Under the pieces are notes generated by a model. The model was not told where the DNA came from and made no database searches. It saw nothing but the letters and a program-made list of their open reading frames with translations. A program made the translations under genes and the position numbers. A stretch of 64,000 bases of DNA from NCBI RefSeq assembly GCF_006715045.1, contig NZ_VFML01000001.1:1332501-1396500 (forward strand), read 5' to 3'. Source of the stretch: Amycolatopsis cihanbeyliensis. GTDB lineage: Bacteria; Actinomycetota; Actinomycetes; Mycobacteriales; Pseudonocardiaceae. This document shows, in pieces, positions 14,754-24,991 of this stretch (position 1 is the stretch's first letter; each line of letters starts with the position of its first letter).

Positions 14754-17339
14754 TCAGCGGAGGGTAGCGCCGAACCGCTCGGCCGCCGCCGATACCGCGG
14801 CATCCCGCGCCTTGGTGGCCTCCTCGGCGGTCAGCGTCCGGTCGGGAGCGCGGAACCGCAGCTTGTACGCCAGCGACCGCTTGCCCTCGCCGACCTGATC
14901 GCCCCGGTAATCGTCGAACAGCGCGACGTCCTCCAGCAACTCGCCGGCGCCGTGGCGCAGCACCTCGGCGAGCTCCGCGGACGGCACCTCGGCGTCGACG
15001 ACGAGCGCGACGTCCAGCAGCACCGGTGGGTACGCGGAGATCGAGGGCGCGGGCCGGTCGTCCGGCAGCGGGATCGCGTCGAGGTCGAGCTCCATCGCGG
15101 CCATCCGGGCGGGCAGTCCGAGTGCCTCGACCACCTTCGGATGCAGCTCCCCCGCATGCCCGACGGTCCGCTCGCCGACACTGAGCCGGGCGCACCGACC
15201 GGGGTGCCACGGCGGCAGATCCCCCGCCTCGACCCGCAGCTCGACCCCGGCCGCGGCGGCCACGGTACGCGCGGCCTGCACGGCGTCCGCCCAGCCCGCC
15301 TGCGCGCCGGAACCCCACCAGCCGGAACGCTCCCGCAGCCCGCTGAGCACGACGGCGACATGTGTCGGCTGATGCGGCACCGCCTCGCGCAGCGCGGCCA
15401 GGTCCTCCTCGCTCGGCCTCCCGCCGACGTCGAGCTCGGGCACGACGGGCCGCCCCTCGCCGGGCAGCACGACCTGCCCGATGTGGAACAGGGCGAGATC
15501 CCGGAAACCCCGTGCCGTGTTGCGCTGCAGGGTCTCCAGCATGCTGGGCACCAAGCTCGTCGCCAGCTCGCTCTTGTCGGCCTCGAGCGGGTTCAGCAGG
15601 GTCACGGTGTGCCTGCGGTCGTCGTCCTCCGGCAGCCCGAAGGCATCCCATACGGACTTGTCGACGAACGGGAAGGGCAGTACCTCGACATAGCCGGTCT
15701 CGGCGAGCGCACGAGAGATGGTGCGGCGCCGGCGCTGAGTCTCGGTGAGCCCACGGCCGGCGGGCGCGGCGGGCAGCACCGAGGGGATGCTGTCGTATCC
15801 CTCGAGCCGCAGCACCTCCTCCACCAGGTCGGCCCGCTGCACGAGGTCGGCCCGCCAGCTGGGCGGAACCGCCGTCACCACTCCCTTGCCGTCGTCGCCG
15901 GTGCTCACCGTGATTTTGCAGCCGATCTGGGTGAGCCTGCGAACGGTCACCCCCCGCTCGTAGGACACCCCGGCGACCTGATCGGGCAGGCTGATCGGCA
16001 TGGTGACCGCGGGGGGCGGCTCGACCTCGCCCTCGTCGGTACGGCCGGGCTGAATACTGCCGTCGCCGTACTGGCGCAGCAGCCGCGCGGCCAGCTCGAC
16101 GGCCACCGCGCACAGCTGCGGGTCGGTGAACCGCTCGAACCGCTTGGCGGCCTCGGAGAACAACTTGTGCCGGCGCGCCGTCCTGCTGATCGACGCCGGG
16201 TCCCAGTGCGCGGCCTCGAGCAACACATCGGTGCTGTCCAGGCCGATCTCGGTGCCGGCGCCGCCCATGACACCGGCGAGCGAGGTGACCCCGCTGTCGT
16301 CGGCGATCACGATGTCGTCCGGATCGAGCTCCCGCTCGACATCGTCCAGCGTGGTCAGCTTCTCGCCGGCGCGCGCCCGGCGCACCACGAGCCCACCGCG
16401 CACCGTGGTGGTGTCCCAGGCGTGCATCGGGTGGCCGAGTTCGAGCATCACGTAGTTGGTGACATCCACGGCCAGCGAGATCGACCGGATCCCGGCCAAC
16501 ATCAGCCTGCGCCGCATCCACCACGGTGTCGGGGCTCCGGCGTCCAGGCCGGTGACCCTGCGCAGGACGAACCGACCGCAGCCCTCCGGGTCCTCGATCG
16601 TGACCGGCCAGGCGTCGCCCTCGCCGGCCGGCAGCCCGACGGCGCCAGGATCCGCCGGGTCGCCGAAGGGCGCGTCCAGCGCGCAGGCCAGTTCCCTGGC
16701 CAGTCCCCGGATCGAAAGGGCGTAGCCACGGTCGGGGGTCGGCGTGAGCTCCAGCACCGTGTCGTCGACACGGAGCACCTCCCTGGCCTCGTCGCCGGGG
16801 CTCGCCGTGCCGGGTGGCAACACCAGGATGCCGGTGTGGTCATCTCCGAACCCGAGCTCGCGTGCGGAGCAGATCATGCCTTCGCTGACCCGGCCGTAGG
16901 TCTTGCGTGCGGTGATCTCGAACCCACCTGGCAGCACGGCACCGGGCAGGGCGACCACCACCAGATCGCCCTCGGCGAAATTGCCTGCGCCACAGATGAT
17001 GCCGTTGGTCTGGATCCCGGAGTGGCCCTGCTGGACGGCGTCCTCGGAGTCCGCCACGCCGTCATCCGGATCGTCCGGTTCCGGCGCGAGTTCCTCGGCC
17101 GCGGTGTCCGGCACGCCGTCGCCGACCTCCACCCGGCAGTACCGGATGGGCTTCTTGAACTCGCTCAGCTCCTCGAACTCGACGACCCTGCCGACCACGA
17201 GCGGCCCCTCGACCTGGCCGAGTGGTTGCACGTCCTCGACCTCGACACCGATCCGGACGAACGCCTCGACGAGCTCGTCCGGCCCGACCGCTTCATCGAG
17301 CTCGAGGTGTTCGGTGAGCCAGCTGACGGGGACTCGCAC
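14754..17339 (-). CDS. pheT: Phenylalanyl-tRNA synthetase beta subunit
   Basis: Beta subunit of the alpha2-beta2 PheRS, which includes the editing domain. 861 aa, with the N-terminal tRNA-binding EMAP-like domain (IRYCRVEVGDG, NIICGAGNFAEGD-like segment), B5 domain, catalytic-like core and a C-terminal ferredoxin-fold anticodon-binding domain ending near SLAYKLRFRAPDRTL. The GTG start immediately follows the pheS stop codon with no gap, so the two are coupled. Confidence 0.97.
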   Translation of the reverse strand: MRVPVSWLTEHLELDEAVGPDELVEAFVRIGVEVEDVQPLGQVEGPLVVGRVVEFEELSEFKKPIRYCRVEVGDGVPDTAAEELAPEPDDPDDGVADSEDAVQQGHSGIQTNGIICGAGNFAEGDLVVVALPGAVLPGGFEITARKTYGRVSEGMICSARELGFGDDHTGILVLPPGTASPGDEAREVLRVDDTVLELTPTPDRGYALSIRGLARELACALDAPFGDPADPGAVGLPAGEGDAWPVTIEDPEGCGRFVLRRVTGLDAGAPTPWWMRRRLMLAGIRSISLAVDVTNYVMLELGHPMHAWDTTTVRGGLVVRRARAGEKLTTLDDVERELDPDDIVIADDSGVTSLAGVMGGAGTEIGLDSTDVLLEAAHWDPASISRTARRHKLFSEAAKRFERFTDPQLCAVAVELAARLLRQYGDGSIQPGRTDEGEVEPPPAVTMPISLPDQVAGVSYERGVTVRRLTQIGCKITVSTGDDGKGVVTAVPPSWRADLVQRADLVEEVLRLEGYDSIPSVLPAAPAGRGLTETQRRRRTISRALAETGYVEVLPFPFVDKSVWDAFGLPEDDDRRHTVTLLNPLEADKSELATSLVPSMLETLQRNTARGFRDLALFHIGQVVLPGEGRPVVPELDVGGRPSEEDLAALREAVPHQPTHVAVVLSGLRERSGWWGSGAQAGWADAVQAARTVAAAAGVELRVEAGDLPPWHPGRCARLSVGERTVGHAGELHPKVVEALGLPARMAAMELDLDAIPLPDDRPAPSISAYPPVLLDVALVVDAEVPSAELAEVLRHGAGELLEDVALFDDYRGDQVGEGKRSLAYKLRFRAPDRTLTAEEATKARDAAVSAAAERFGATLR

Positions 17340-18485
<1,146 letters not shown>

Positions 18486-18516
18486 TGTGATCGCGATCCG
18501 GCGGCGCCGCCCAGTA

Positions 18517-19335
18517 TCAGGTGGGTGCCCCGCGTGCCGCCATCGCGCTGGCGTAGAGACAGACCGCGGCCGCCGTGGCCAGGTTCAGGCTCTCCGCCCC
18601 ACCGTAGATGGGTACCCGCAGGACTCGGTCGACCGCGGCCAGCAGCTCCGGGGCGAGCCCGTGAGCCTCGTTCCCGAGCAACCATGCGGTGGGCGCGGCG
18701 AGGTCCGGCGCGGTCCGCAGGTCGTCCTCGGCGGCGCCATCGGCCGCGGTCACCACCAGTCCGGCGCGCCGGCAGGCGGCCAGCGCCTCGGCCGGCGAGG
18801 CGCACCGGGCCACCGGGAGATGGAACAGGCTGCCGGTGGAGGCACGCACGCACTTTCCGTTGTGCACGTCCACGGTGTCCCCGGCAAGGAGCACGGCATC
18901 CGCACCGGCCGCGTCCGCCACCCGCAGCACGGTGCCCGCGTTGCCGGGGTCCGCGACGCCGGCGAGCACGGTCACCAGTCGCGGCCGGCCGGCCAGCGCC
19001 CGCTCGACCGGCACCTCCACAACGTCACAGACGGCGACGAGCCCCTGCGGGGTGACTGTCTCGGACAGCAACTCGGCGGCTCGCCGGGTGATCACCGACA
19101 CGCGAGCCGAGCGCCGCGCCTCGGTCACCAGCTCACCGTGCCGGGCCGCGGCCTGCTCGGTGACGAACAACTCGTGTACCCGGGCGTACCGCAGTGCCTC
19201 CCGTACGGCCTGCGCGCCCTCGGCGAGAAAGCGCCCCGCCTCGGCCCGGCCCGAGCGGGTCGCGAGCCTGCGCGCAGCGACGACCCGGGGAGTCCGGTGC
19301 GTGCACCGGTCGTCCCCGGGTCGTTGCGAGGTCAC
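18517..19335 (-). CDS. SpoU/TrmH-family RNA 2'-O-methyltransferase
   Basis: SPOUT-class methyltransferase of 272 aa. It has an N-terminal RNA-binding substrate domain (ARRLATRSGRAEAGRFLAEG) and the knotted SAM-binding domain, with motif 1 GVADPGNAGTVLRVADAAGA, motif 2 WLLGNEAHGL and motif 3 PIYGGAESLNLATAAAVCLY. It is likely an rRNA ribose methyltransferase. It sits between rplT and pheST as in many actinobacteria. The GTG start has no strong ribosome-binding site. Confidence 0.92.
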   Translation of the reverse strand: MTSQRPGDDRCTHRTPRVVAARRLATRSGRAEAGRFLAEGAQAVREALRYARVHELFVTEQAAARHGELVTEARRSARVSVITRRAAELLSETVTPQGLVAVCDVVEVPVERALAGRPRLVTVLAGVADPGNAGTVLRVADAAGADAVLLAGDTVDVHNGKCVRASTGSLFHLPVARCASPAEALAACRRAGLVVTAADGAAEDDLRTAPDLAAPTAWLLGNEAHGLAPELLAAVDRVLRVPIYGGAESLNLATAAAVCLYASAMAARGAPT

Positions 19336-19382
19336 GCTGGCGTTCAGTGCCGGTTCCTCAGCTCCAGTTCCGGAGCAGGCTC

Positions 19383-19757
19383 TCAGGCCGGCTTCACCGT
19401 CGCCGGGATGTTCTGCTTGGCGACCTCGGCCAGCGCCGTGAAGGCGGCGGCGTCGTGCACCGCGAGCTCGGCCAGGATCTTGCGGTCCACCTCGACACCG
19501 GCGGCCTTGAGGCCCTGGATGAACCGGTTGTAGGTGACGCCGTTCTGCCGCGCCGCGGCGTTGATCCGGGTGATCCAGAGCTGGCGGAAGTCACCCTTAC
19601 GGGCGCGGCGGTCCCGGTAGGCGTAGTTGAACGAGTGGAGCGTCTGCTCCTTTGCCTTGCGGTACAACCGCGAACGCTGGCCACGGTAGCCGCTGGCGTT
19701 CTCGAGCGTTGCGCGACGCTTCTTCTGGGCGTTCACCGCCCGCTTGACGCGTGCCAC
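19383..19757 (-). CDS. rplT: 50S ribosomal protein L20
   Basis: Binds 23S rRNA early in large-subunit assembly. The sequence begins [15 protein letters not shown] and contains [16 protein letters not shown] and [16 protein letters not shown], all diagnostic. 124 aa. Third gene of the infC-rpmI-rplT operon. Confidence 0.98.
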   Translation of the reverse strand: MARVKRAVNAQKKRRATLENASGYRGQRSRLYRKAKEQTLHSFNYAYRDRRARKGDFRQLWITRINAAARQNGVTYNRFIQGLKAAGVEVDRKILAELAVHDAAAFTALAEVAKQNIPATVKPA

Positions 19758-19858
19758 GGGTCCATCCTGTCGATTTCGGGGGGCCGCCCATGTGTGGACC
19801 GCCCCGGGTGGTTACGGCAAAGTTCGTATGATCGGCGACGCTGACGGCGGTACCGGCG

Positions 19859-20053
19859 TCAGCGGCCCAGCAGTCGCTTGACCCGCGGCACGTCGGCCTT
19901 GGCGACGTCCGTCGTGCCCTCCAGCCGGCGGGACACCTTGCTGGACTGCTTCTCCATCAGGTGCCGCCTGCCGGCCCGCTGCCTGCGGAGCTTGCCGCTG
20001 CCGGTGACCCGGACTCGCTTGGCGGTCCCGCTGTGCGTCTTGTGCTTCGGCAT
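19859..20053 (-). CDS. rpmI: 50S ribosomal protein L35
   Basis: A basic protein of 64 aa beginning [20 protein letters not shown] and continuing through the [14 protein letters not shown] segment typical of L35. It lies between infC (gap 81 nt) and rplT (gap 101 nt). Confidence 0.98.
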   Translation of the reverse strand: MPKHKTHSGTAKRVRVTGSGKLRRQRAGRRHLMEKQSSKVSRRLEGTTDVAKADVPRVKRLLGR

Positions 20054-20134
20054 TGTTCGTCCTTACGTTCTTCTCATTCGACAGCACACCGCGAGTATCC
20101 CGGTGTGCCGCGGTCGTGCGGGCGTTCCTGCCGG

Positions 20135-20692
20135 TCAGGACTCCGCGGCCTCGGTCTCCTTGGCCTTCGACTTGGACTTCACGTTCTTGTGCGGGGCCAG
20201 CACCATGATCATGTTGCGGCCGTCCTGCTTGGGGTTCGACTCGATGAAGCCGAGTTCGGCGACGTCGTCAGCCAGCTTCTGCAGCAGTCGGAAGCCCAGT
20301 TCGGGGCGGGACTGCTCGCGCCCACGGAACATGATCGTCACCTTGACCTTGTTCCCGGCTGCGAGGAAGCGGGACACGTGGCCCTTCTTCGTCTCGTAGT
20401 CGTGCTGATCGATCTTGGGACGCAGCTTCTGTTCCTTGATGACGGTCAGCTGCTGGTTACGGCGTGACTCGCGAGCCTTCTGCGCGCTTTCGTACTTGAA
20501 CTTGCCGAAGTCCATGAGCTTGCAGACCGGCGGCCGCGCCTGCGGGGCGACCTCGACGAGGTCGAGATCCGACTCCTGGGCGAGCCGAAGCGCATCCTCG
20601 ATCCGGACGATGCCGACCTGCTCGCCGTTCGGGCCGACGAGCCGCACCTCCGGAACTCGGATACGGTCATTGATGCGTGTCTCGGAGCTGAT
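20135..20692 (-). CDS. infC: Translation initiation factor IF-3, ATC start
   Basis: Controls start-codon and initiator-tRNA selection on the 30S subunit. The N-domain ([21 protein letters not shown]) and C-domain ([19 protein letters not shown]) are intact. The conserved N-terminus begins at ISSETRIND, whose first codon is ATC (20690-20692). A GGAGG lies 4-5 nt upstream, and there is no ATG, GTG or TTG nearby that would fit. Rare start codons are known for infC and let IF-3 repress its own synthesis. The GTG at 20765 would add an unconserved 25-residue extension. Confidence 0.93.
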   Translation of the reverse strand: MSSETRINDRIRVPEVRLVGPNGEQVGIVRIEDALRLAQESDLDLVEVAPQARPPVCKLMDFGKFKYESAQKARESRRNQQLTVIKEQKLRPKIDQHDYETKKGHVSRFLAAGNKVKVTIMFRGREQSRPELGFRLLQKLADDVAELGFIESNPKQDGRNMIMVLAPHKNVKSKSKAKETEAAES

Positions 20693-20960
20693 GGGGCCTC
20701 CTTGGTCCGAGGTATCTCTCTGTTTACTCCATGTACCCGTTTTCGACCTGGTGCCCACATGCCACAAGCCCCGTCACCACCCTGGGTGCGGGGCCCACTC
20801 TCCGATCGGTGCGCCGGTGACCACCGGGCGCGCCACGAGACGTCAGTCTCGCGAGACCGGACCCGGCCGCCTCGGTTCAGCGGCGACGCGGGTGGGAGCG
20901 GGGCTCCACTTGCGGCCCCCGATCGCTCGGGGGCTGGTCGCTCGTGGAAGGGTACCAGAC
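20693..20960. promoter_or_regulatory. infC leader / divergent infC-DUF1844 intergenic region
   Basis: A 268-bp gap between divergent genes. It holds a hairpin with GCCCCG/CGGGGC outer and CACC/GGTG inner pairs (20768-20794), a perfect 12-bp palindrome GTCTCGCGAGAC (20846-20857) and a 7-bp stem CCCCCGA/TCGGGGG (20916-20933). The first lies in the infC leader and could take part in control of the ribosomal operon. No clear T-tract terminator or promoter was assigned. Confidence 0.4.
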
Positions 20961-21335
20961 GTGGTTGACAACGCTTCCGAGCAGCCCGAAAATTCCCCGG
21001 CTCCGGACCCGAGCGAGGTGCGCGGGCTGGCGGAGATCCCGAGCGTCGAGGTGATCAGCCGGGCCGCCGTCATGCTCATGTCCGCCGCGGCCGAGCGGCT
21101 CGGGCTGGCCGACGACGAGCCGGACACCAGCACGCACCGGGACCTGGACGAGGCGCGCAGGCTGATCACCGCGCTCGCCGGACTGGTCACCGCCTCCACC
21201 GAGTATCTCGGGCTGCACGCGGCGCCGCTACGGGACGGGGTGCAGTCCCTGCAGAAGGCGTTCCGGGAAGCCTCCGCGGTCCCGGACGCCCCGGGGCAGG
21301 GGCCCGGCGAGAAGTACACCGGGCCGGTGCACTGA
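20961..21335 (+). CDS. DUF1844 domain protein
   Basis: A protein of 124 aa with the DUF1844 core SVEVISRAAVMLMSAAAERLGL and DLDEARRLITALAGLVTAS, followed by a Pro/Gly-rich tail. Such genes commonly flank infC in actinobacteria; their function is unknown. The GTG start at 20961 has GGAAGGG 8 nt upstream. The open frame extends far upstream through infC antisense and is not coding there. Confidence 0.85.
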   Translation: MVDNASEQPENSPAPDPSEVRGLAEIPSVEVISRAAVMLMSAAAERLGLADDEPDTSTHRDLDEARRLITALAGLVTASTEYLGLHAAPLRDGVQSLQKAFREASAVPDAPGQGPGEKYTGPVH

Positions 21336-21375
21336 CCCGGGCCTCCCGCAACCGCTCGCGGCCGACTCACCTGCC

Positions 21376-22650
21376 TCACCAGTTGGTACGGGACTCCCGG
21401 AAGATCGCCGCGAGGTCCTCGGCGTCGACGGCGCGCGGGGCCACGTTCAACAAGCGTTGCTGTTTCAGCGCCCCGGTCACCAACTGGTCGGTGTCGGTCT
21501 CGGTGTAGCCGACCGCGGCGGTGCCGTTCGGGATGCCGATGTCCCGCATCAGCTCCGCGAGCACCGCGGGCAGCTGCTCCCTCGGGTCGGACCGCCGTAC
21601 CGCACTCGGGGCCAGCAACTCGGCCGCCCGCAGGTGCCGGTCCGGGTCGGTCGGGTAGGTGAACCGGAACGTGGCCGGAGCGGTGAGCGAAACCGACTGG
21701 CCGTGCGGTACCAACGGCTCCGGCGGGTAGCCGTCCGGAACGTAGTCGCGAACCATCCCGGCGATGGGATAGCCGCAGGCGTGCGGGATGTGCACCCCGG
21801 CGTTGCCGAATCCCATCCCGGCGAAGGTCGCCGCCAGCATCATGTCGGTGCGCGCGGCGAGGTTTCCTCCGGTGAGCACGGCGGCGCGGAAGGCACGGCC
21901 GATCAGCCGCAGTGACTGCTCGGCCCACATGTCGGAGATCGGGTTCGACCCGCAGTACGCGACCCTGGTCTCCGGGCTGTGCCTCGGGAACGCGCTGTAC
22001 GGCTTGGCGGTATAGGACTCCAGCGCGTGACAGAGCACGTCCATCCCGCTGGCCGCGGTCACCACGGGCGGGAGGTCGAGGGTCAGCAGCGGGTCGGCGA
22101 CCGCCAGGGTCGGGCGCAATCGCGGATGGCTGATCCCGGTCTTGACCTTGAGCCCGAGCAGGTCCAGCACGCAGACCGGGGTGCTCTCCGATCCGGTACC
22201 CGCGGTGGTCGGCACCGCCACCAGCGGTTTGAGCGGCCCCGGGGGCGTCCTGCCGTGGCCGATCGGTTTGTTCAGGTAGTCGTGCAGCTCACCGGGGTAG
22301 GTGGTGAGCAGGTTGACCGCCTTCGCGGTGTCGATGGCGGAACCGCCGCCGACACCGATGAACCCGTCCCACGCCGACCGCCCGGCGAACTCCACGGCCT
22401 CGGCGAGGCTCTCGTCGGTCGGCTCGACGTGCACTCGGTCGTAGACCTCGACGGTCAGTCCCGCCGCCTTGGCCGCGTCGGCGACCCGCTGCGGCACGCC
22501 GCTGCCGGCGACCCCGGGGTCGGTGATGATCAGCACCCGGGCGGCGCCCTGTTGCCCGAGGTCGTAACCGATCTCGTCGACCGCGCCCGCACCGAACTTG
22601 AGGGGCACGCCGCCCCAGGTGAAGACCGTCTCGTTCAGGTATTCCGTCAC
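21376..22650 (-). CDS. Iron-containing alcohol dehydrogenase, hydroxyacid-oxoacid transhydrogenase type
   Basis: Group III Fe-dependent dehydrogenase. The nucleotide loop GVGGGSAIDTAKAVNLL and the metal-binding histidine region GVHIPHACGYPIAG are clear. The overall pattern (TEYLNETVFTWGGVPLKFG at the start, AYCGSNPISDMWAEQ) resembles hydroxyacid-oxoacid transhydrogenase (ADHFE1/HOT), which couples 4-hydroxybutyrate oxidation to 2-oxoglutarate reduction. I use the GTG at 22650; a TTG 36 nt upstream is possible. It is adjacent to the oxidised-amino-sugar region, but membership is uncertain. Confidence 0.82.
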   Translation of the reverse strand: MTEYLNETVFTWGGVPLKFGAGAVDEIGYDLGQQGAARVLIITDPGVAGSGVPQRVADAAKAAGLTVEVYDRVHVEPTDESLAEAVEFAGRSAWDGFIGVGGGSAIDTAKAVNLLTTYPGELHDYLNKPIGHGRTPPGPLKPLVAVPTTAGTGSESTPVCVLDLLGLKVKTGISHPRLRPTLAVADPLLTLDLPPVVTAASGMDVLCHALESYTAKPYSAFPRHSPETRVAYCGSNPISDMWAEQSLRLIGRAFRAAVLTGGNLAARTDMMLAATFAGMGFGNAGVHIPHACGYPIAGMVRDYVPDGYPPEPLVPHGQSVSLTAPATFRFTYPTDPDRHLRAAELLAPSAVRRSDPREQLPAVLAELMRDIGIPNGTAAVGYTETDTDQLVTGALKQQRLLNVAPRAVDAEDLAAIFRESRTNW

Positions 22651-22701
22651 GCCGGAGAGTGTCGCGGCTGCGCTTGCGCGGGGCAAGCACGCGGCGGGTG
22701 G

Positions 22702-23082
22702 TCAGTCGAGGACGGCGAGCGCGTCGATCTCGACCAGGAGACCGGCGGGGAGGCCGACGTAGACCGTGGTGCGTGCGGGGTAGGGCTCGCGGACGAGTTG
22801 GTTGTAGGTTTCGTTCAGCTCGGCGAAATGCGCGGTGTCGGTCAGGTACACCCGGACCATCACCAGGTCGTCGATGCTCGACCCGGCCGCCTCCAGCACC
22901 GCCTCGATGTTGCGGAAGGTCTGCCTGGTCTGCTCCGCGACCGTGGCGCCGACGACCTCGCCGCTACTCGGGTCGAACGGGACCTGCCCGGCGACCTGCA
23001 GGATGTTGCCCTTGCGCGAAGCCTGGGCGAACGAAGCCACCGGCTTGGGCGCGTTCTCCGTGCTGATCGCGATCTTGCCCAT
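22702..23082 (-). CDS. RidA-family enamine/imine deaminase
   Basis: Rid proteins hydrolyse reactive enamine/imine intermediates released by PLP dehydratases. The 126-aa product has the family core GNILQVAGQVPFDPSSGE, RVYLTDTAHFAELNETY and the signature ARTTVYVGLPAGLLVEIDALAV, including the conserved Arg. ATG 23082 gives the usual N-terminus, with GGGAG 11 nt upstream; in-frame ATGs at 23100 and 23121 are alternatives. It follows the IclR gene in the kinase-iclR-ridA operon and would support the deaminase encoded divergently. Confidence 0.88.
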   Translation of the reverse strand: MGKIAISTENAPKPVASFAQASRKGNILQVAGQVPFDPSSGEVVGATVAEQTRQTFRNIEAVLEAAGSSIDDLVMVRVYLTDTAHFAELNETYNQLVREPYPARTTVYVGLPAGLLVEIDALAVLD

Positions 23083-23108
23083 CGAGTGTCCATCTCCCAT
23101 CGGTTCGT

Positions 23109-23852
23109 TCACTTCGTCCATCCACTGAGGACGGATGCTTCCTCGGCCGCGGCGAGCAGGTCGGGAACCAGCGCCAGCAGCCCCTCGTAGTCCAGCAGCA
23201 CCTTCGGCACCGAGATCGAGACCGCGGCGAGCACGTCGCCCCCCGCGCCCCGGATCGGCGCGGCGACGCAGTGGATGAAGTCCTCGTGCTCGGCATTGTC
23301 CACGGCGTAGCCGCGCGCGTTCACCCGCTCCAGTTCGGCAAGGTACTCCTCGGGGCTGCCGATGGTGTTCTCGGTGAGCCGGTGGTACTCCAGGTTCGCG
23401 GCGATCTCCGCACGCCGCTGCGGAGCGACCGCCCCCACCAGCACCTTGCCCACGGCCGTGCAGTGCAACGCGGCCCGCTTGCCGACCCTGGAGTACATCC
23501 GCACCGCATGCCTGCCCTCGAACTTGTCGATGTAGACCACCTCGCCGTCCTCGTAGCTGGCCAGGTGGACGGTGTGGCCGGTGCGCTCGTTCAGTCCGGC
23601 CAGTGCCGGTTCGGAGCTGCGGCGCACGTCCCGCTGCTCCAGGGCCTGGTTGGCGAGGTCGAACAGGGCGCTGCCCAGCCGGTAGTGCCGCGCTCCCTCA
23701 CGATGGACGAAATGGTGCGCTTCCAGCGTGCGCAGCAGTCGCAGCACGGTCGACTTGTGCACGCCGACCTCGTCGGCGAGTTGGTCCAGGGTGCGCGCGT
23801 CCTTGGCGAGCCCGCCAAGCAGGGTCAACGCGCGATCCAGGCTCTGGCTCAT
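23109..23852 (-). CDS. IclR-family transcriptional regulator
   Basis: 247 aa with an N-terminal winged helix (LDQLADEVGVHKSTVLRLLRTLEA) and a C-terminal effector-binding domain (HCTAVGKVLVGA, VDNAEHEDFIHCVAAPI). IclR proteins usually repress catabolic operons and are released by a pathway intermediate. It is in the middle of the kinase-iclR-ridA operon. The tandem dyads in front of the divergent deaminase operon and of the ABC operon are plausible targets. Confidence 0.93.
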   Translation of the reverse strand: MSQSLDRALTLLGGLAKDARTLDQLADEVGVHKSTVLRLLRTLEAHHFVHREGARHYRLGSALFDLANQALEQRDVRRSSEPALAGLNERTGHTVHLASYEDGEVVYIDKFEGRHAVRMYSRVGKRAALHCTAVGKVLVGAVAPQRRAEIAANLEYHRLTENTIGSPEEYLAELERVNARGYAVDNAEHEDFIHCVAAPIRGAGGDVLAAVSISVPKVLLDYEGLLALVPDLLAAAEEASVLSGWTK

Positions 23853-23870
23853 CTCTTCCTCCGGAAGGTG

Positions 23871-24884
23871 TCATACCCGGACGACGCCCGTGCCGGTGAG
23901 CCGGGCGGCCGCCCATGCCCGGTCGTCGGCCGCGAGCAGTTCGGCGACGACACCGGGCGGCAGGGGTTCCCCCACATCATTGTGGGTGAGCAGGGTGGAT
24001 GCCGCTTGCAGGTGCCCGCAGCGCAGGCGAGTCTCCGGCGGCTCCTGCCGCAGGGCGGCGGCGAGGAAGCCGGCGGCGAAGGCATCGCCCGCGCCGACCG
24101 CCTCCACGACCTCCACCTGTAGCGCGGGCGCGAACACCGGGGCCCGGCCCCCTTCGAAGACGGTGGCCCCACGCTCGCCGTGCTTGACCACGAGCGTCGA
24201 CGGCTGCGGCAGCAACGCGCGCAAGGCCATGGCGTCGCCGGTCCCCCATATCTCGGCCGCCTCGTCGTCGCCCACGAACACGATATCGGCCAGCGCGGCC
24301 AGTTCGGACAGCACCGCTGGATCCCGGTCCTGCCACAGCGCGGGCCGCCAGTTGACGTCGAAGGAAATCCGCCTGCCAGCCCGCGGGGAGGTGAGCAGCG
24401 CACGCACGAGCTGCTCGCATCCCGCGGACAGCGCGGGGGTGATCCCGCTGAGATGGATCAGCCGCACCCCGTCGAGCTCGAGCCGGTGCAGCAGGTCCGG
24501 GCCCATCCCGGAAGCAGCCGAACCGCGCCGGTAGTAACGGACCGGGCTGCCGCCGTCGGTCCCGGTTTCCTTGAAGTACACCCCGGTCGGTCGATCCGGG
24601 TCCATCCGAACCTGGGTCACGTCCACGCCCGCGGCCTCGATCTCGCCGAGCAGGGCGTATCCGAACGGGTCCTGGCCCAGGGCGCTCACCCAGGCCGCGC
24701 GAACGCCGAGCGAGACCAAATGACAGGCCACATTGGACTCCGCCCCGCCTGCCGTCCGCTGCCATACCCGCACTTCCCCAGCCGGACCGGGTTCCGCCGG
24801 CACGAAGAGAGCCATCGACTCACCCAGGCACAGCACCTCGGTGCCTGTTTCCCAGCACCCAGGGCCGCGCGCACTGACCGCCAC
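23871..24884 (-). CDS. PfkB-family sugar kinase, 2-keto-3-deoxygluconate kinase type
   Basis: Ribokinase-family kinase of 337 aa. GGAESNVACHLVSLG (residues 47-60) and the anion-hole signature GAGDAFAAGF (264-273, catalytic Asp267) are intact. DVNWRPALW and GVYFKETG resemble KDG kinases rather than fructokinases. The GTG start has AGGAGG 6 nt upstream. It heads the operon divergent from the deaminase gene and could phosphorylate the deaminase product KDG to KDPG. Confidence 0.85.
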   Translation of the reverse strand: MAVSARGPGCWETGTEVLCLGESMALFVPAEPGPAGEVRVWQRTAGGAESNVACHLVSLGVRAAWVSALGQDPFGYALLGEIEAAGVDVTQVRMDPDRPTGVYFKETGTDGGSPVRYYRRGSAASGMGPDLLHRLELDGVRLIHLSGITPALSAGCEQLVRALLTSPRAGRRISFDVNWRPALWQDRDPAVLSELAALADIVFVGDDEAAEIWGTGDAMALRALLPQPSTLVVKHGERGATVFEGGRAPVFAPALQVEVVEAVGAGDAFAAGFLAAALRQEPPETRLRCGHLQAASTLLTHNDVGEPLPPGVVAELLAADDRAWAAARLTGTGVVRV

Positions 24885-24907
24885 CTATCGCCTCCTGTGT
24901 CGCCCCG

Positions 24908-24979
24908 TTGACCGGCCGCCGCGGCGATGCTACACCTTTCTAATGCATTTTGCGCAACCTTCGTTGCAGCCTACGCAAT
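24908..24979 (+). promoter_or_regulatory. Deaminase-operon promoter with tandem GTTGC-N7-GCAAT dyads
   Basis: TTGACC (24908-24913), a 17-nt spacer and TACACC (24931-24936) form a candidate promoter. Two 17-bp imperfect dyads follow. The first, at 24942-24958, reads GTTGCGCAAAATGCATT on the minus strand; the second, at 24963-24979, is GTTGCAGCCTACGCAAT. Their starts are 21 bp apart. The same arrangement lies before the ABC operon at 30.5 kb. Confidence 0.7.
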
Positions 24980-24991
24980 AGGAGCGGCGTG

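Noticed and set aside
22673..22687. CTTGC-GCGGG-GCAAG dyad upstream of the transhydrogenase gene as another IclR-type site
   Set aside because: The half-sites are similar but the spacer is 5, not 7, and there is no tandem partner. I keep it only as a possible short hairpin.
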